A stretch of 64,000 bases of DNA from Phreatobacter oligotrophus (GTDB taxonomy: Bacteria; Pseudomonadota; Alphaproteobacteria; Rhizobiales; Phreatobacteraceae), in contig NZ_PZZL01000008.1 in the NCBI RefSeq assembly GCF_003046185.1, positions 155,755 to 219,754 on the forward strand, in the 5' to 3' direction. Of this stretch, positions 52,533 to 60,739 are shown in pieces. The notes below the pieces were generated by a model. That model was not told where the DNA came from. It was given only the letters and a program-made list of their open reading frames with translations, and did not search any database. Position 1 is the stretch's first letter. Every line of letters starts with the position of its first letter. Both the position numbers and the translations under genes were made by a program.

Positions 52533-53120
52533 ATGGACCCGCACCGTCCGGTTCCCCGCAGCGTCGCCGCGGCTCCCGTCCAGCTGTTCCGCACCCGCGC
52601 CGGCGACCTCGTGCGCATTCGGCCCTTCGCACCGGAGGAGGCCGAGCGCCTCGGCGAGCATGTGGCGGGCCTGTCGCCGGCCTCGCGGCGCAACCGCTTC
52701 CTCGGCGGCCTGGCGCAGCTGACGCCCGCGGCGGCGCTCCGCCTCATCGGCCATCCCGACGGCCCGGTCACCGGCCTGGCGGTCGAGCGCCTCGACGATG
52801 GCGCGCCGCTGCTGGTCGGTGAAGGCGTGCTGGCGCTTGATGCCCACGGGGCGAACGCCGAGCTCGCTTTGTCGGTCGCCGATCCATGGCAGGGCAGGGG
52901 GATCGGCCGCAGCATCCTTGCGAGCATCGGCCTGCGCGCCGCCGCAGCCGGCGCGCGGCACCTGACCGGGGAGCTCCTCCACACCAACCACCGCATGCGC
53001 GCCCTCGCCCAGGCGGCGGGCTTTGCCGTCGCCTCCCACCGGCAGGATGCGCGGCTGCTGGCGATCACGCGTCCGCTGGACCATTGCCCGGGCCGGGAGG
53101 CGCTGGGCCTTGCGGCGTGA
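52533..53120 (+). CDS. GNAT-family N-acetyltransferase
   Basis: A 195-residue GNAT protein with motif A SVADPWQGRGIGRSILASIG and motif B HRMRALAQAAGFAVASH. The first 30 residues are a basic extension. It begins three bases after DUF2917 and completes a LysR/DUF2917/GNAT module seen in other proteobacteria. The substrate is unknown. Confidence 0.9.
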   Translation: MDPHRPVPRSVAAAPVQLFRTRAGDLVRIRPFAPEEAERLGEHVAGLSPASRRNRFLGGLAQLTPAAALRLIGHPDGPVTGLAVERLDDGAPLLVGEGVLALDAHGANAELALSVADPWQGRGIGRSILASIGLRAAAAGARHLTGELLHTNHRMRALAQAAGFAVASHRQDARLLAITRPLDHCPGREALGLAA

Positions 53121-53126
53121 GGCCGC

Positions 53127-53169
53127 TTGACAGGCGCGGCTCTGCGGTCATAACTAAACAACATGGTTA
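53127..53169 (+). promoter_or_regulatory. Promoter and candidate operator of the ArsR-SRPBCC-GST operon
   Basis: TTGACA (53127) and CATAAC (53149) are separated by 16 bases, the best sigma-70 promoter in the window, placing transcription start within a few bases of ATG 53163. Across it lies the imperfect inverted repeat TAACTA-N7-TGGTTA (53151-53169), which reaches into the first codons. That is a plausible site for ArsR autorepression. Confidence 0.6.
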
Positions 53170-53627
53170 AGCAACAGGCCGCACCCCTCGACCGAACCTT
53201 CCAGGCTCTCGCCGATCCGACCCGGCGGGCTCTGCTCGCCCGTCTCGGCGAGGCAGACGCCCTGTCGATCAGCGATCTCGCTCGGCCCTTCGCCATGTCG
53301 CTGCCGGCGGTGATGAAGCATCTGGACGTGCTGGCCGAGGCCGGCCTGGTGACTCGCACCAAGACCGGGCGCACCGTCTTCTGCCAGCTGAACGCCGATC
53401 CCATGGAGGAGGCGATGGCCTGGTTGAACCGTTACCAGATCTTCTGGACGCGCCAGCTCGACCGCCTGCAGGCCTTCCTCGAGGAGGAGTCATGTCCGCC
53501 CAAGCCCGCCCCCTCGACGCCGATCCCGGTCGCCGCATCGACGCCCGGCCCAGCCTCACCCTCCGGCGGTGGCTCAACGCCAGTCCCGCCCGCGTCTACG
53601 CGGCGTGGACGGACCCGCGGCAGCTAG
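53163..53627 (+). CDS. ArsR-family winged-helix regulator with unusual C-terminal overlap
   Basis: A 154-residue regulator. Residues 8-90 form the ArsR winged helix (TFQALADPTRRALLARLGE, SISDLARPFAMSLPAVMKHLDV, LAEAGLVTRTKTGRTVFCQL), with no cysteine metal site. Related ArsR proteins paired with SRPBCC proteins end near residue 110. Here residues 110-154 are a Pro/Ser/Arg-rich tail (KPAPSTPIPVAASTPGPASP) read from inside the next gene, whose ATG at 53492 is in another frame. The 136-base overlap is exceptional; a lost stop or a sequencing shift could explain it. Confidence 0.85.
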   Translation: MVKQQAAPLDRTFQALADPTRRALLARLGEADALSISDLARPFAMSLPAVMKHLDVLAEAGLVTRTKTGRTVFCQLNADPMEEAMAWLNRYQIFWTRQLDRLQAFLEEESCPPKPAPSTPIPVAASTPGPASPSGGGSTPVPPASTRRGRTRGS

Positions 53628-53980
53628 CGCGCTGGTGGGGGCCGGGAACGCCCGAGGACATGCATGTCGTGGATCTCGACGTGCGGGTCGGCGGCCGCTT
53701 CCATGTCGGGTTCAGCTATGCCGGCGAGCGGCATGACGTGCACGGCACCTACAAGGAGGTCGTGCCCGGCGAGCGGCTGGTCTTCTCGTGGTTCTGGGGT
53801 TCGACGCCGGAGCGCGTGTCGCAGGTGACGGTGCGCTGCCGGCCGGACGGGGATGGCTGCATGCTCACCCTCATCCACGAGCAGTTCGTCGACGAGGCTG
53901 CCCGCCTTGGCCATACGCGCGGCTGGACTGCCTCGCTCAACCGTCTGGAAGCGCTGTTCGCGCGGGAGCACCTGGCATGA
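53492..53980 (+). CDS. SRPBCC (START/Bet v1, AHSA1-type) domain protein
   Basis: A 162-residue protein with the AHSA1-type ligand fold: SLTLRRWLNASPARVYAAWT-DPRQLARWWGPG, VRVGGRFHVGFSYAGE, TYKEVVPGERLVFSWFW and LTLIHEQFVDEAARLGHTRG-WTASLNRLEALF. Paired with ArsR, such proteins respond to small hydrophobic compounds or detergents. The N-terminal 20 residues are disordered and overlap the regulator gene. The following GST overlaps its stop by ATGA. Confidence 0.92.
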   Translation: MSAQARPLDADPGRRIDARPSLTLRRWLNASPARVYAAWTDPRQLARWWGPGTPEDMHVVDLDVRVGGRFHVGFSYAGERHDVHGTYKEVVPGERLVFSWFWGSTPERVSQVTVRCRPDGDGCMLTLIHEQFVDEAARLGHTRGWTASLNRLEALFAREHLA

Positions 53981-54618
53981 CCGATGGATCGATGGTGCTG
54001 CACTATGCCGAGACGCTGATGCCGCGGAAGGCCTGCTTCGTCGCGCGGCATCTCCGCTCGCCCGTGGCGTTTCGCCCGATCGACCTCGGGCGCGGCGAGC
54101 ACAAGGGGCCGGCCTTCAAGGTCCTGAACCCCAACGGCAAGGTGCCCGTCCTCGTGGATGGTGACCTCGTCCTGTGGGAGTCGGATGCGATCATGATGCA
54201 TCTGGCGCTCGCCGCCGGCTCGGACCTCTGGCCAACGGCTGCGCGCGAGGCGGTGGAGGCGCAGCGCTGGCTGAGCTGGGCGGCGCATGAGTTCAATCCG
54301 CAGGCCGGCACGCTCTATTTCGAGCATGTCATCCGCCCGCATTTCGGCTTGGGCGACGTCGATGCCGCCGCCGATGCGACGGCTCGCAAGCGGACGCGGG
54401 CGGGGCTCGCCGTGCTGGAGCGCCATCTGTCGGGCCGGACCATGCTGGTGGGGGATCGCCTGACCCTCGCGGATGTCGCGGTCGCGATCACCTTTCCCTA
54501 CGCGGCGGCCGCCGGCATTCCGCTGGCCGATTATCCGGCCGTGGCCAACTGGAACGCCCGCCTCGAGGCACTGCCCTTCTGGCTCGATCCCTTTCCGCAG
54601 GCTGCCGCCGCGCATTGA
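53977..54618 (+). CDS. Glutathione S-transferase family protein
   Basis: A 213-residue GST: LHYAETLMPRKACFVARHL, VLNPNGKVPVLVDGDLVLWE-SDAIMMHLA (cis-Pro and gamma-glutamyl site) and MLVGDRLTLADVAVAITFPYAA. It overlaps the SRPBCC gene by ATGA, forming an ArsR-SRPBCC-GST operon that looks like a small-molecule or electrophile response unit. It is distinct from the GSTs at 25970 and 27601. It ends before a very strong hairpin. Confidence 0.92.
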   Translation: MTDGSMVLHYAETLMPRKACFVARHLRSPVAFRPIDLGRGEHKGPAFKVLNPNGKVPVLVDGDLVLWESDAIMMHLALAAGSDLWPTAAREAVEAQRWLSWAAHEFNPQAGTLYFEHVIRPHFGLGDVDAAADATARKRTRAGLAVLERHLSGRTMLVGDRLTLADVAVAITFPYAAAAGIPLADYPAVANWNARLEALPFWLDPFPQAAAAH

Positions 54619-54648
54619 CGAGGTCCAGGAGCCGGGGAACGGCTCCGC

Positions 54649-54689
54649 CCGCTCCCCCGCCGGCGGTCCGCCCGCCGGTGGCGGAGCGG
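54649..54689. terminator. Long GC-rich hairpin between convergent genes
   Basis: CCGCTCC (54649-54655) pairs with GGAGCGG (54683-54689), and CCGCCGGCGG (54657-54666) with CCGCCGGTGG (54672-54681), a seventeen-pair stem with one C-C mismatch and a five-base loop. It stands between the GST and beta-lactamase-like genes. On the plus strand it is followed by CTTCTTCG. It is a likely bidirectional terminator although neither side has a long T-run. Confidence 0.75.
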
Positions 54690-54699
54690 CTTCTTCGCG

Positions 54700-56067
54700 T
54701 CACCCTCCGAAGCGGGTCGCGACCTCCTCGGCGAAGGCGAACTCACCGATCAGGCGGACGCCGCCCATCCAGACCTCCGAGACCTCGCCCTCGGCATCAC
54801 GGACGCGGGTCGCCGCCTCGCCGGGCTGGTTGAAGCCGGGCGCACGGGTGATGAGGCCGGCATCGAGGCCGGTGACGGTGATCTCGCTGACCTCGGCCAG
54901 CGGCGGGTTGAGCGCCGGCGGGCTCGCCAGCACCTTGTCGCCGGCCGGCACCAGGTCCATGGCGCCCCAGAGCGTCCACCAGCGGCCGGCCCAATCGGCG
55001 ACCTCCGCGCTGGGTGCGCCTCGCGTGCGGAAGACCTTGAGGATCTGGGCGATGCCGTCGACCCAGAGCTGGGCCGGTCCATCGATGGCATTGGTCAGGA
55101 CGGAGATCGTCACATCCTCGGCGGGGAAGACCGCCGTGCGTGACAGCGTGCCGGCGAAGGAGCCGGAATGGCCGAACCAGTCCCACCCGGCGACGCTGCC
55201 GGAGATGGTGCCGAGGCCGTAATAGCGCTCCAGCGTGCTTTCGCTGTCGCGCCAGTGGCGACGGGTCATGTCGCGGCGGGCGGCGGGGGAGAGCAGCGTC
55301 GCGGGCGATGAGGGCGACAGCTGCGCGAAGAAGCGGGCGAGGTCGGCGGCGGTCGAGACGAAGCCGGTGGCCGAGGCGAGGTCCGCGGTCGGCGCATCGC
55401 CGGGAATGACGAGGCGGCGGCCATAGGGCAGGCGGGTCGAGTGGCCCTTGGCCAGTGTGCCGGCATTCATCAGCCCGATATCGGCATAGGTCTCGGTCAG
55501 GCCGGCCGGGCCTACGATCTCGCGCATAATCCAGTCGCGGTAGTGCTCGCCGGTCACCGCCTCGATGACGAGGCCGAGAATGCCATAGCCGTGGTTCGAA
55601 TATTTGAACCGCTGGCCAGCGGGGAGCGGCGGGGCCAGCGCCAGCTCGGCCCTGAGCTGCGCGGCGGTGAGGAAGGGGCGGGTGCCGGGGAAATAGCCGG
55701 CATCGGCGCCGTCACGGACATAGCCGGCGCTGTGGGAGAGAAGCTGGGAAAGGGTCGCGGCGGCGGCGTCCTCGTGCAGCCCCTGGACGAAGGTGCCGGC
55801 CGCATCGTCGAGGCGCAGCAGGCCGCGATCCTTCAGCTTCAGGATGGCGGCGGCGGTGAAGGTCTTGGAATGGGAGGCGACGCGGAAGCGGTGGCGGGGC
55901 GTGAGCGCCTCGCCGGTCCCCAGGTCCGCCGTGCCGAAGGCCTCCTCCAGCACCACCTCGCCGCGATGGGCGATGGCGATCGAGCAGCCCGGCTGGTCGA
56001 AATGCTGGACCTGGAAGTCGATCCAGCGCGGCACATAGTCGAGCGCAGCCTTGAGCCAGGCGTCCAT
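54700..56067 (-). CDS. Serine hydrolase of the class C beta-lactamase/penicillin-binding family
   Basis: A 455-residue protein with catalytic SHSK (Ser65-x-x-Lys68), YSN (156-158) and the HSG triad motif in WFGHSGSFAGTL, the family S12 arrangement. No signal peptide is visible, so it is probably a cytoplasmic esterase, D-amino acid or peptide hydrolase and not an antibiotic-resistance enzyme. A C-terminal domain (residues 340-455) has a lipocalin-like pattern. ATG at 56067 follows GGGGATCGGATC; an in-frame start at 56106 is an alternative. It neighbours M20 and amidase genes. Confidence 0.88.
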   Translation of the reverse strand: MDAWLKAALDYVPRWIDFQVQHFDQPGCSIAIAHRGEVVLEEAFGTADLGTGEALTPRHRFRVASHSKTFTAAAILKLKDRGLLRLDDAAGTFVQGLHEDAAAATLSQLLSHSAGYVRDGADAGYFPGTRPFLTAAQLRAELALAPPLPAGQRFKYSNHGYGILGLVIEAVTGEHYRDWIMREIVGPAGLTETYADIGLMNAGTLAKGHSTRLPYGRRLVIPGDAPTADLASATGFVSTAADLARFFAQLSPSSPATLLSPAARRDMTRRHWRDSESTLERYYGLGTISGSVAGWDWFGHSGSFAGTLSRTAVFPAEDVTISVLTNAIDGPAQLWVDGIAQILKVFRTRGAPSAEVADWAGRWWTLWGAMDLVPAGDKVLASPPALNPPLAEVSEITVTGLDAGLITRAPGFNQPGEAATRVRDAEGEVSEVWMGGVRLIGEFAFAEEVATRFGG

Positions 56068-56167
56068 GATCCGATCCCCGTCTTCGGTGTCGGTGGACTG
56101 TGGCACGGCCTTAGGCCCACGGCCAAGCGGCGCCGCTCCCTATGGTGAAGCGGCGCCGGGCGGGGCG

Positions 56168-57328
56168 TCAGGCGACGGCGAGCTTCTTCTCGATCACGCG
56201 GGCATAGAAGGCCGCGGCATAGGGCAGGAGCTTGTCATTGAAGTCGTAGGCGGGATTGTGGACCTGGGCGGAATCGCCGTTGCCGATGTTGATATAGGCG
56301 CCCGGCACCTTCTCCAGCATGAAGGAGAAGTCCTCCGAGCCCATGATGAGGCTGCGGTTGCGGTCGACATGCTGCTCGCCGACGAGTTCAGCCGCGACGT
56401 CGGCCGCGAACTCCGCATGTTCCGGCGTGTTGTAGAGCGGCGCGAAGATCAGCCGCCAGTCGACTTCGGCCGTCGCGCCGAAGCCGGCGGCGACGCCCTT
56501 GGCCATGCGGCGCATGTTGTCCTCGATCAGCTTGCCGATCTCCGGCTTGAAGTAGCGCGCCGTGCCACGGATCCAGGCCGTGTCAGGCACGACATTGTAG
56601 GCGTCGCCGCCCTCGATCCGCGTCACCGAGATGACGCCCTGGTCCACTGCGCCGATGTTGCGCGAGACGATGGACTGCAGCGCGGTGACGATCTGGCAGG
56701 CGGTGAGCACCGGGTCGACGGAATGTTCGGGATGGGCGCCGTGGGAGCCGCGGCCCTGCACCTTGATGTCGAAGAAGGCACCGCCGGCCATCATCGGGCC
56801 CGGGCGGATGGCGAACTTGCCGACATCGAGCTTCGGCGAATTGTGGAAGCCGAAGACGGCATCGCAGGGGAAGCGGTCGAAGAGGCCGTCGGCCAGCATG
56901 GCATTGGCGCCGCCGACGCCTTCCTCGGCCGGCTGGAAGATCAGCGTCACGGTGCCGTCGAAGTTCCTGGTCTCGGCGAGGTACTTGGCCGCGCCCAGCA
57001 TGCTCGCGGTGTGGCCGTCATGGCCGCAGGCATGCATGCGGTTCTCATACTTGGAGCGATAGGCGAGCTGGGTAATCTCGTGCATCGGCAGCGCGTCCAT
57101 GTCGCAGCGCAGGCCGATGGACCGCGGCGAGGAGCCGACCTTGAGGCGGCCGACGACGCCGGTCTTGCCGACATTGCGATGGACCTCGTAGCCCCAGCCC
57201 TCCAGCGCCTTGGCGACGATCTCGGAGGTGCGGGTCTCCTCGAAGCCGATTTCCGGATGGGCGTGGAAATCATGCCGCCAGGCGGTCATTTCGGGGGCGA
57301 GGGCGATGATCTTGTCGGGAAGGGCCAT
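56168..57328 (-). CDS. M20-family amidohydrolase (hippurate/indoleacetyl-amino acid hydrolase type)
   Basis: A 386-residue M20D metallo-amidase. Metal ligands include Cys/His in MHACGHDGHTASMLG, Glu pair in FQPAEEGVGGANAM, His in RGSHGAHPEHSVDP and the C-terminal IMGSEDFSFML. WRHDFHAHPEIGFEETRTSE at the N-terminus is family-typical. Such enzymes cleave N-acyl or N-aryl amino acids. It is divergent from the amidase gene, with 206 bases between, suggesting shared control. Confidence 0.94.
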   Translation of the reverse strand: MALPDKIIALAPEMTAWRHDFHAHPEIGFEETRTSEIVAKALEGWGYEVHRNVGKTGVVGRLKVGSSPRSIGLRCDMDALPMHEITQLAYRSKYENRMHACGHDGHTASMLGAAKYLAETRNFDGTVTLIFQPAEEGVGGANAMLADGLFDRFPCDAVFGFHNSPKLDVGKFAIRPGPMMAGGAFFDIKVQGRGSHGAHPEHSVDPVLTACQIVTALQSIVSRNIGAVDQGVISVTRIEGGDAYNVVPDTAWIRGTARYFKPEIGKLIEDNMRRMAKGVAAGFGATAEVDWRLIFAPLYNTPEHAEFAADVAAELVGEQHVDRNRSLIMGSEDFSFMLEKVPGAYINIGNGDSAQVHNPAYDFNDKLLPYAAAFYARVIEKKLAVA

Positions 57329-57534
57329 GGCTGATCCGGAACGCGCGGAAGGGGCAGGGGTGCCCCGGAGCGCGAACCTTAGCCGGGCCTCGTGCTGCGG
57401 GCCATGCAGGCGGCGGGACGGCTCACGGCCGAGCCATGCGTGGCAGCCATGCCTTGGCGCTTGCCGCGTTGCACGATGGACGGGTCGCGGACAGGATGCC
57501 GCATCTTTGGTCCTGCCCGGAAAGTGCCCACCCC

Positions 57535-59025
57535 ATGGAACCCTGCGACCTCACCGCCATCGAGGCCCGCCGCCTCATCGGGGCGAAGAAGCTCTCGCCG
57601 ACGGAACTGCTGGAGAGCTGCCTTGCCCGCATCGACGCGGTGGACCCGGCGGTGAACTGCATGGTGGCGCGGGACGACAGCGCGGCCCGTACAGCGGCAA
57701 AAGCGGCCGACGCGGCGGTCATGCGCGGCGATGCCCTGGGGCCGCTCCACGGCCTTCCCGTGGGCGTGAAGGACCTTGAGAACACCAAGGGCCTGCGCAC
57801 CACTTATGGCAGCGTGATCTTCAAGGATTTAGTGCCGCCGGAGGACCAGCTCATCGTCCGCTCGGTGCGTGAGGCGGGCGCGATCATCGCCGGCAAGACC
57901 AACACACCGGAATGGGGTGCCGGCGCCAACACCCGCAACGCCGTCTATGGCGCGACGGGCAATCCGTTCGATCCGACGAAATCGGCTGCCGGCTCCTCTG
58001 GCGGGTCGGGCGTTGCGCTTGCCTGCGGCATGGTGCCGATCGCGACGGGCTCGGACACGGGCGGTTCGCTGCGCAACCCCGCCGCCTTCAACGGCATTGT
58101 CGGCTTCCGCCCCTCGCCGGGCCTGGTGCCGAGCGACAAGCGCCCGCTCGGCTGGAATCCGCTGAGCGTGCTCGGACCGATGGCGCGGACCGTGCCGGAC
58201 CTGTGCCTCCTTCTCTCCACCATGGTCTCGGACGATGCCTGCGATCCGCTGGCGACGACGATCCACGGCAAGGCGGTGCGCCGGTCCGAGGATTTCGCTG
58301 TTCCCGCCGAGATCGACCTCGCGGGCCTGAAGGTCGCTGTGACCCCGGATTTCGGCTTCTCGCCGACGGAGAAGCATATCCGCGAGGTCTTCGCCGAGAA
58401 GGTCGGGCTCTTCGCCCATCTCTTCGGCGCCGTGGACGAGGCGACGCCCGACTGCACCGGCACGGACGAGACCTTCGAGGTGCTGCGCTCGGTCGCTTTC
58501 ATGGCCGGCATGTACGAGCGTGTCAGGGACACGCCCGAGCTCGTCGGCCCGAACGTGCGCGCCAATGTGGAGGAGGGGCTCACCTATTCCGCCCTCGACG
58601 TGACGCGGGCGCTGAAGCAGCAGACCGTGCTCTACAAGACCTGGCAGCAGTTCTTCGGCCGCTACGACGTGATCCTGTCACCGGCGGTGACGCTGAGCCC
58701 CAGGCCTTGGTCCGAGCTCTTCCCCGCCGAGATCGACGGCAAGGCGACACGGACCTATTTCCACTGGCTCGCCAATGCCTATGCGGTGACGACGGTGGGC
58801 CATCCCGCCATCTCGCTGCCTGTCGGCCTCGACCGGGCCGGAATGCCCTTCGGCCTGCAGATCGTCGGCCCGCGCGGCGGCGACGCCAAGGTGCTGGCGG
58901 TGGCCGCGGCGCTGGAGCGGGAGCTCGCCGGCGACACGCGCACCGCGCGCCCGGTCCCTGACATTGCGGCGCTCGCCAAGGCCCGGCCCATCAGCGGCAT
59001 GCCCGGCTTCCTCGGTTTCGACTGA
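57535..59025 (+). CDS. Amidase (amidase-signature family)
   Basis: A 496-residue enzyme with the amidase-signature triad: Lys79 in GLPVGVKDLENT, the AGSSGGSG loop (152-159) and Ser178 in SDTGGSLRNPAAFNG. It is related to but distinct from GatA at 18101. It starts at ATG 57535 (MEPCDLTAIEARR); an in-frame ATG lies further upstream at 57436 without a conserved leader. Followed 81 bases later by a solute-binding protein gene, it may act on an imported amide. Confidence 0.93.
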   Translation: MEPCDLTAIEARRLIGAKKLSPTELLESCLARIDAVDPAVNCMVARDDSAARTAAKAADAAVMRGDALGPLHGLPVGVKDLENTKGLRTTYGSVIFKDLVPPEDQLIVRSVREAGAIIAGKTNTPEWGAGANTRNAVYGATGNPFDPTKSAAGSSGGSGVALACGMVPIATGSDTGGSLRNPAAFNGIVGFRPSPGLVPSDKRPLGWNPLSVLGPMARTVPDLCLLLSTMVSDDACDPLATTIHGKAVRRSEDFAVPAEIDLAGLKVAVTPDFGFSPTEKHIREVFAEKVGLFAHLFGAVDEATPDCTGTDETFEVLRSVAFMAGMYERVRDTPELVGPNVRANVEEGLTYSALDVTRALKQQTVLYKTWQQFFGRYDVILSPAVTLSPRPWSELFPAEIDGKATRTYFHWLANAYAVTTVGHPAISLPVGLDRAGMPFGLQIVGPRGGDAKVLAVAAALERELAGDTRTARPVPDIAALAKARPISGMPGFLGFD

Positions 59026-59106
59026 CCCAATATTGCAAGACGGCCGGCGTGGCGCGACGATCCGCGCCGGCCTGATCCTTTTCAACGACCCATGAGGATG
59101 TGATCG

Positions 59107-60684
59107 ATGATGTTGAACCGACGGACGCTGGTGAAGGGCGCAGCCGCAACCCTGGTGGCAGCGCCGGCCCTGGCGCAGGACTGGCGCGGCACCACCCTGC
59201 GCTTCATCCCGCAGGCGAACCTGTCGTCGCTCGACCCGATCTGGACGACGGCGACCGTCACCAACAATCACGGCTACTACGTCTACGACACGCTCTATGC
59301 GGCGGACATGGACTTCGTGGCGAAGCCCCAGATGGCCGAGGGCCACGAGGTGCTCGACAATGGCCTGCGCTGGCGGTTCAAGCTCAGGGCGGGGCTGAGG
59401 TTCCACGATGGCGAGCCGGTGCGCGCCCAGGACTGCATCGCCTCGATCATGCGCTGGACACAGCGCGATGCCTTCGGCCAGCTGGTCGGCCGCGTGGTCG
59501 ATGACTGGGCGGTGATCGACGACCGCACCTTCGACCTCAAGCTGAAGAAGCCCTTCCCGCTGCTGCTCGACGCTCTCGGCAAGCCCGACACGCCGGCCTT
59601 CATCATGCCGGAGCGCCACGCCAAGACCGATGCCAACCGGCAGGTGACGGAGATGGTGGGCTCCGGCCCCTATCGCTTCGTGGCAGGCGAGTACAATTCC
59701 GGCAGCCGGGCGGTCTATGAGAAGTTCGCCGATTACGTGCCGCGCCCGGAGCCCGCGAGCCGCGGGGCCGGCGGCAAGGTCGGCCATTTCCAGCGGATCG
59801 AGTGGCACATCCTCCCCGATCCCTCCACCGCCGCCAATGCGCTCACCCGTGGCGAAATGGACTGGTGGGAGCGCCCGCCGGCCGACCTCCAGCCGCTGCT
59901 CGCCCGCAACCGCGACGTGGTGCGCGAGGTGACCGATGCCTCGGGCCGCATCGCCATCATGCGGCTCAACCACCTCCACCCGCCCTTCAACAACCCGAAG
60001 GTGCGCGCTGCCGTCCGCATGGCGGTTTTCCAGGAGGACTACATGCGGGCGACTCAGGGCGACGACACCTCGGCCTGGCAGCTTTGCCGCAGCCTCTGGC
60101 CGAAGGGCACGGCCTACTACAACGGCGAGCAGGAAGACCTGATGCCGCAGTCCATCGCCCGGGCGACCGAGGCGCTGAAGGCCTCCGGTTATGCCGGCGA
60201 GAAGGTGGTCATCATCAACCCGACCGACTTCCCGGACATCGGCCCGCTCGGCCAGGTGACCGCCGACATCCTCAAGCGCATCGGCATGAATGTTGAACTC
60301 GCCGAGACCGACTGGGGCACGGTGATCCAGCGCCGCGGCAGCCGCGAGGCGGTCGACAAGGGCGGCTGGAGCATCTTCCACACCACCGGCCCGGCGCCGG
60401 GCTGGGGCACCCCTGCCACCTCGCTGCTGGTGCGCGGGCAGGGCGCCCGCGGCTGGTTCGGCTGGTGGGAGAGCGCGAAGGCCGAGCAACTGACCCAGGA
60501 ATGGCTCGATGCCCCGGACGAGGCCGGCCAGAAGAAGGCCGCGCATGCGCTGGGTCGCCTGGCGCTGGAAGAGGTGGCGACCGTGCCGCTCGGCCAGTTC
60601 ACGCTGAAGACCGCCTATCGCAGGACGCTCACGGGCATGCCGCACGGCTCGGCGCCCTATCCCTGGAGCGTCAAGCGCGCCTGA
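59107..60684 (+). CDS. ABC transporter substrate-binding protein, family 5, without adjacent transporter genes
   Basis: A 525-residue SBP_bac_5 receptor. The N-terminus NRRTLVKGAAATLVAAPALA has a twin-arginine-like signal (RRTLVK) and cleavage near AQD. Family marks are RFKLRAGLRFHDGEPVRAQD, MVGSGPYRFVAGEYNSGSRA and FNNPKVRAAVRMAV. No permease or ATPase lies beside it; the nearest complete importer of the same class is at 37927-43093. It may be a second ligand receptor for that or another importer, working with the amidase and M20 enzymes. Confidence 0.9.
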   Translation: MMLNRRTLVKGAAATLVAAPALAQDWRGTTLRFIPQANLSSLDPIWTTATVTNNHGYYVYDTLYAADMDFVAKPQMAEGHEVLDNGLRWRFKLRAGLRFHDGEPVRAQDCIASIMRWTQRDAFGQLVGRVVDDWAVIDDRTFDLKLKKPFPLLLDALGKPDTPAFIMPERHAKTDANRQVTEMVGSGPYRFVAGEYNSGSRAVYEKFADYVPRPEPASRGAGGKVGHFQRIEWHILPDPSTAANALTRGEMDWWERPPADLQPLLARNRDVVREVTDASGRIAIMRLNHLHPPFNNPKVRAAVRMAVFQEDYMRATQGDDTSAWQLCRSLWPKGTAYYNGEQEDLMPQSIARATEALKASGYAGEKVVIINPTDFPDIGPLGQVTADILKRIGMNVELAETDWGTVIQRRGSREAVDKGGWSIFHTTGPAPGWGTPATSLLVRGQGARGWFGWWESAKAEQLTQEWLDAPDEAGQKKAAHALGRLALEEVATVPLGQFTLKTAYRRTLTGMPHGSAPYPWSVKRA

Positions 60685-60706
60685 GGCCCCACGGCGGGTC
60701 CCATAG

Positions 60707-60730
60707 GCGGCGGGTCCAGGCACCCGCCGC
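60707..60730. terminator. Perfect nine-pair hairpin between convergent genes
   Basis: GCGGCGGGT (60707-60715) pairs exactly with ACCCGCCGC (60722-60730) around a six-base loop, lying between the stop codons of the solute-binding protein and antiporter genes. No strong T-run is present, so it is a probable but not canonical terminator. Confidence 0.6.
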
Positions 60731-60739
60731 TGTCCGGTC

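Noticed and set aside
54700..56067. Reading the S12 serine hydrolase as an antibiotic-resistance beta-lactamase
   Set aside because: No signal peptide, and its neighbours are amide/peptide metabolism genes; the motif set is shared by many esterases and peptidases.
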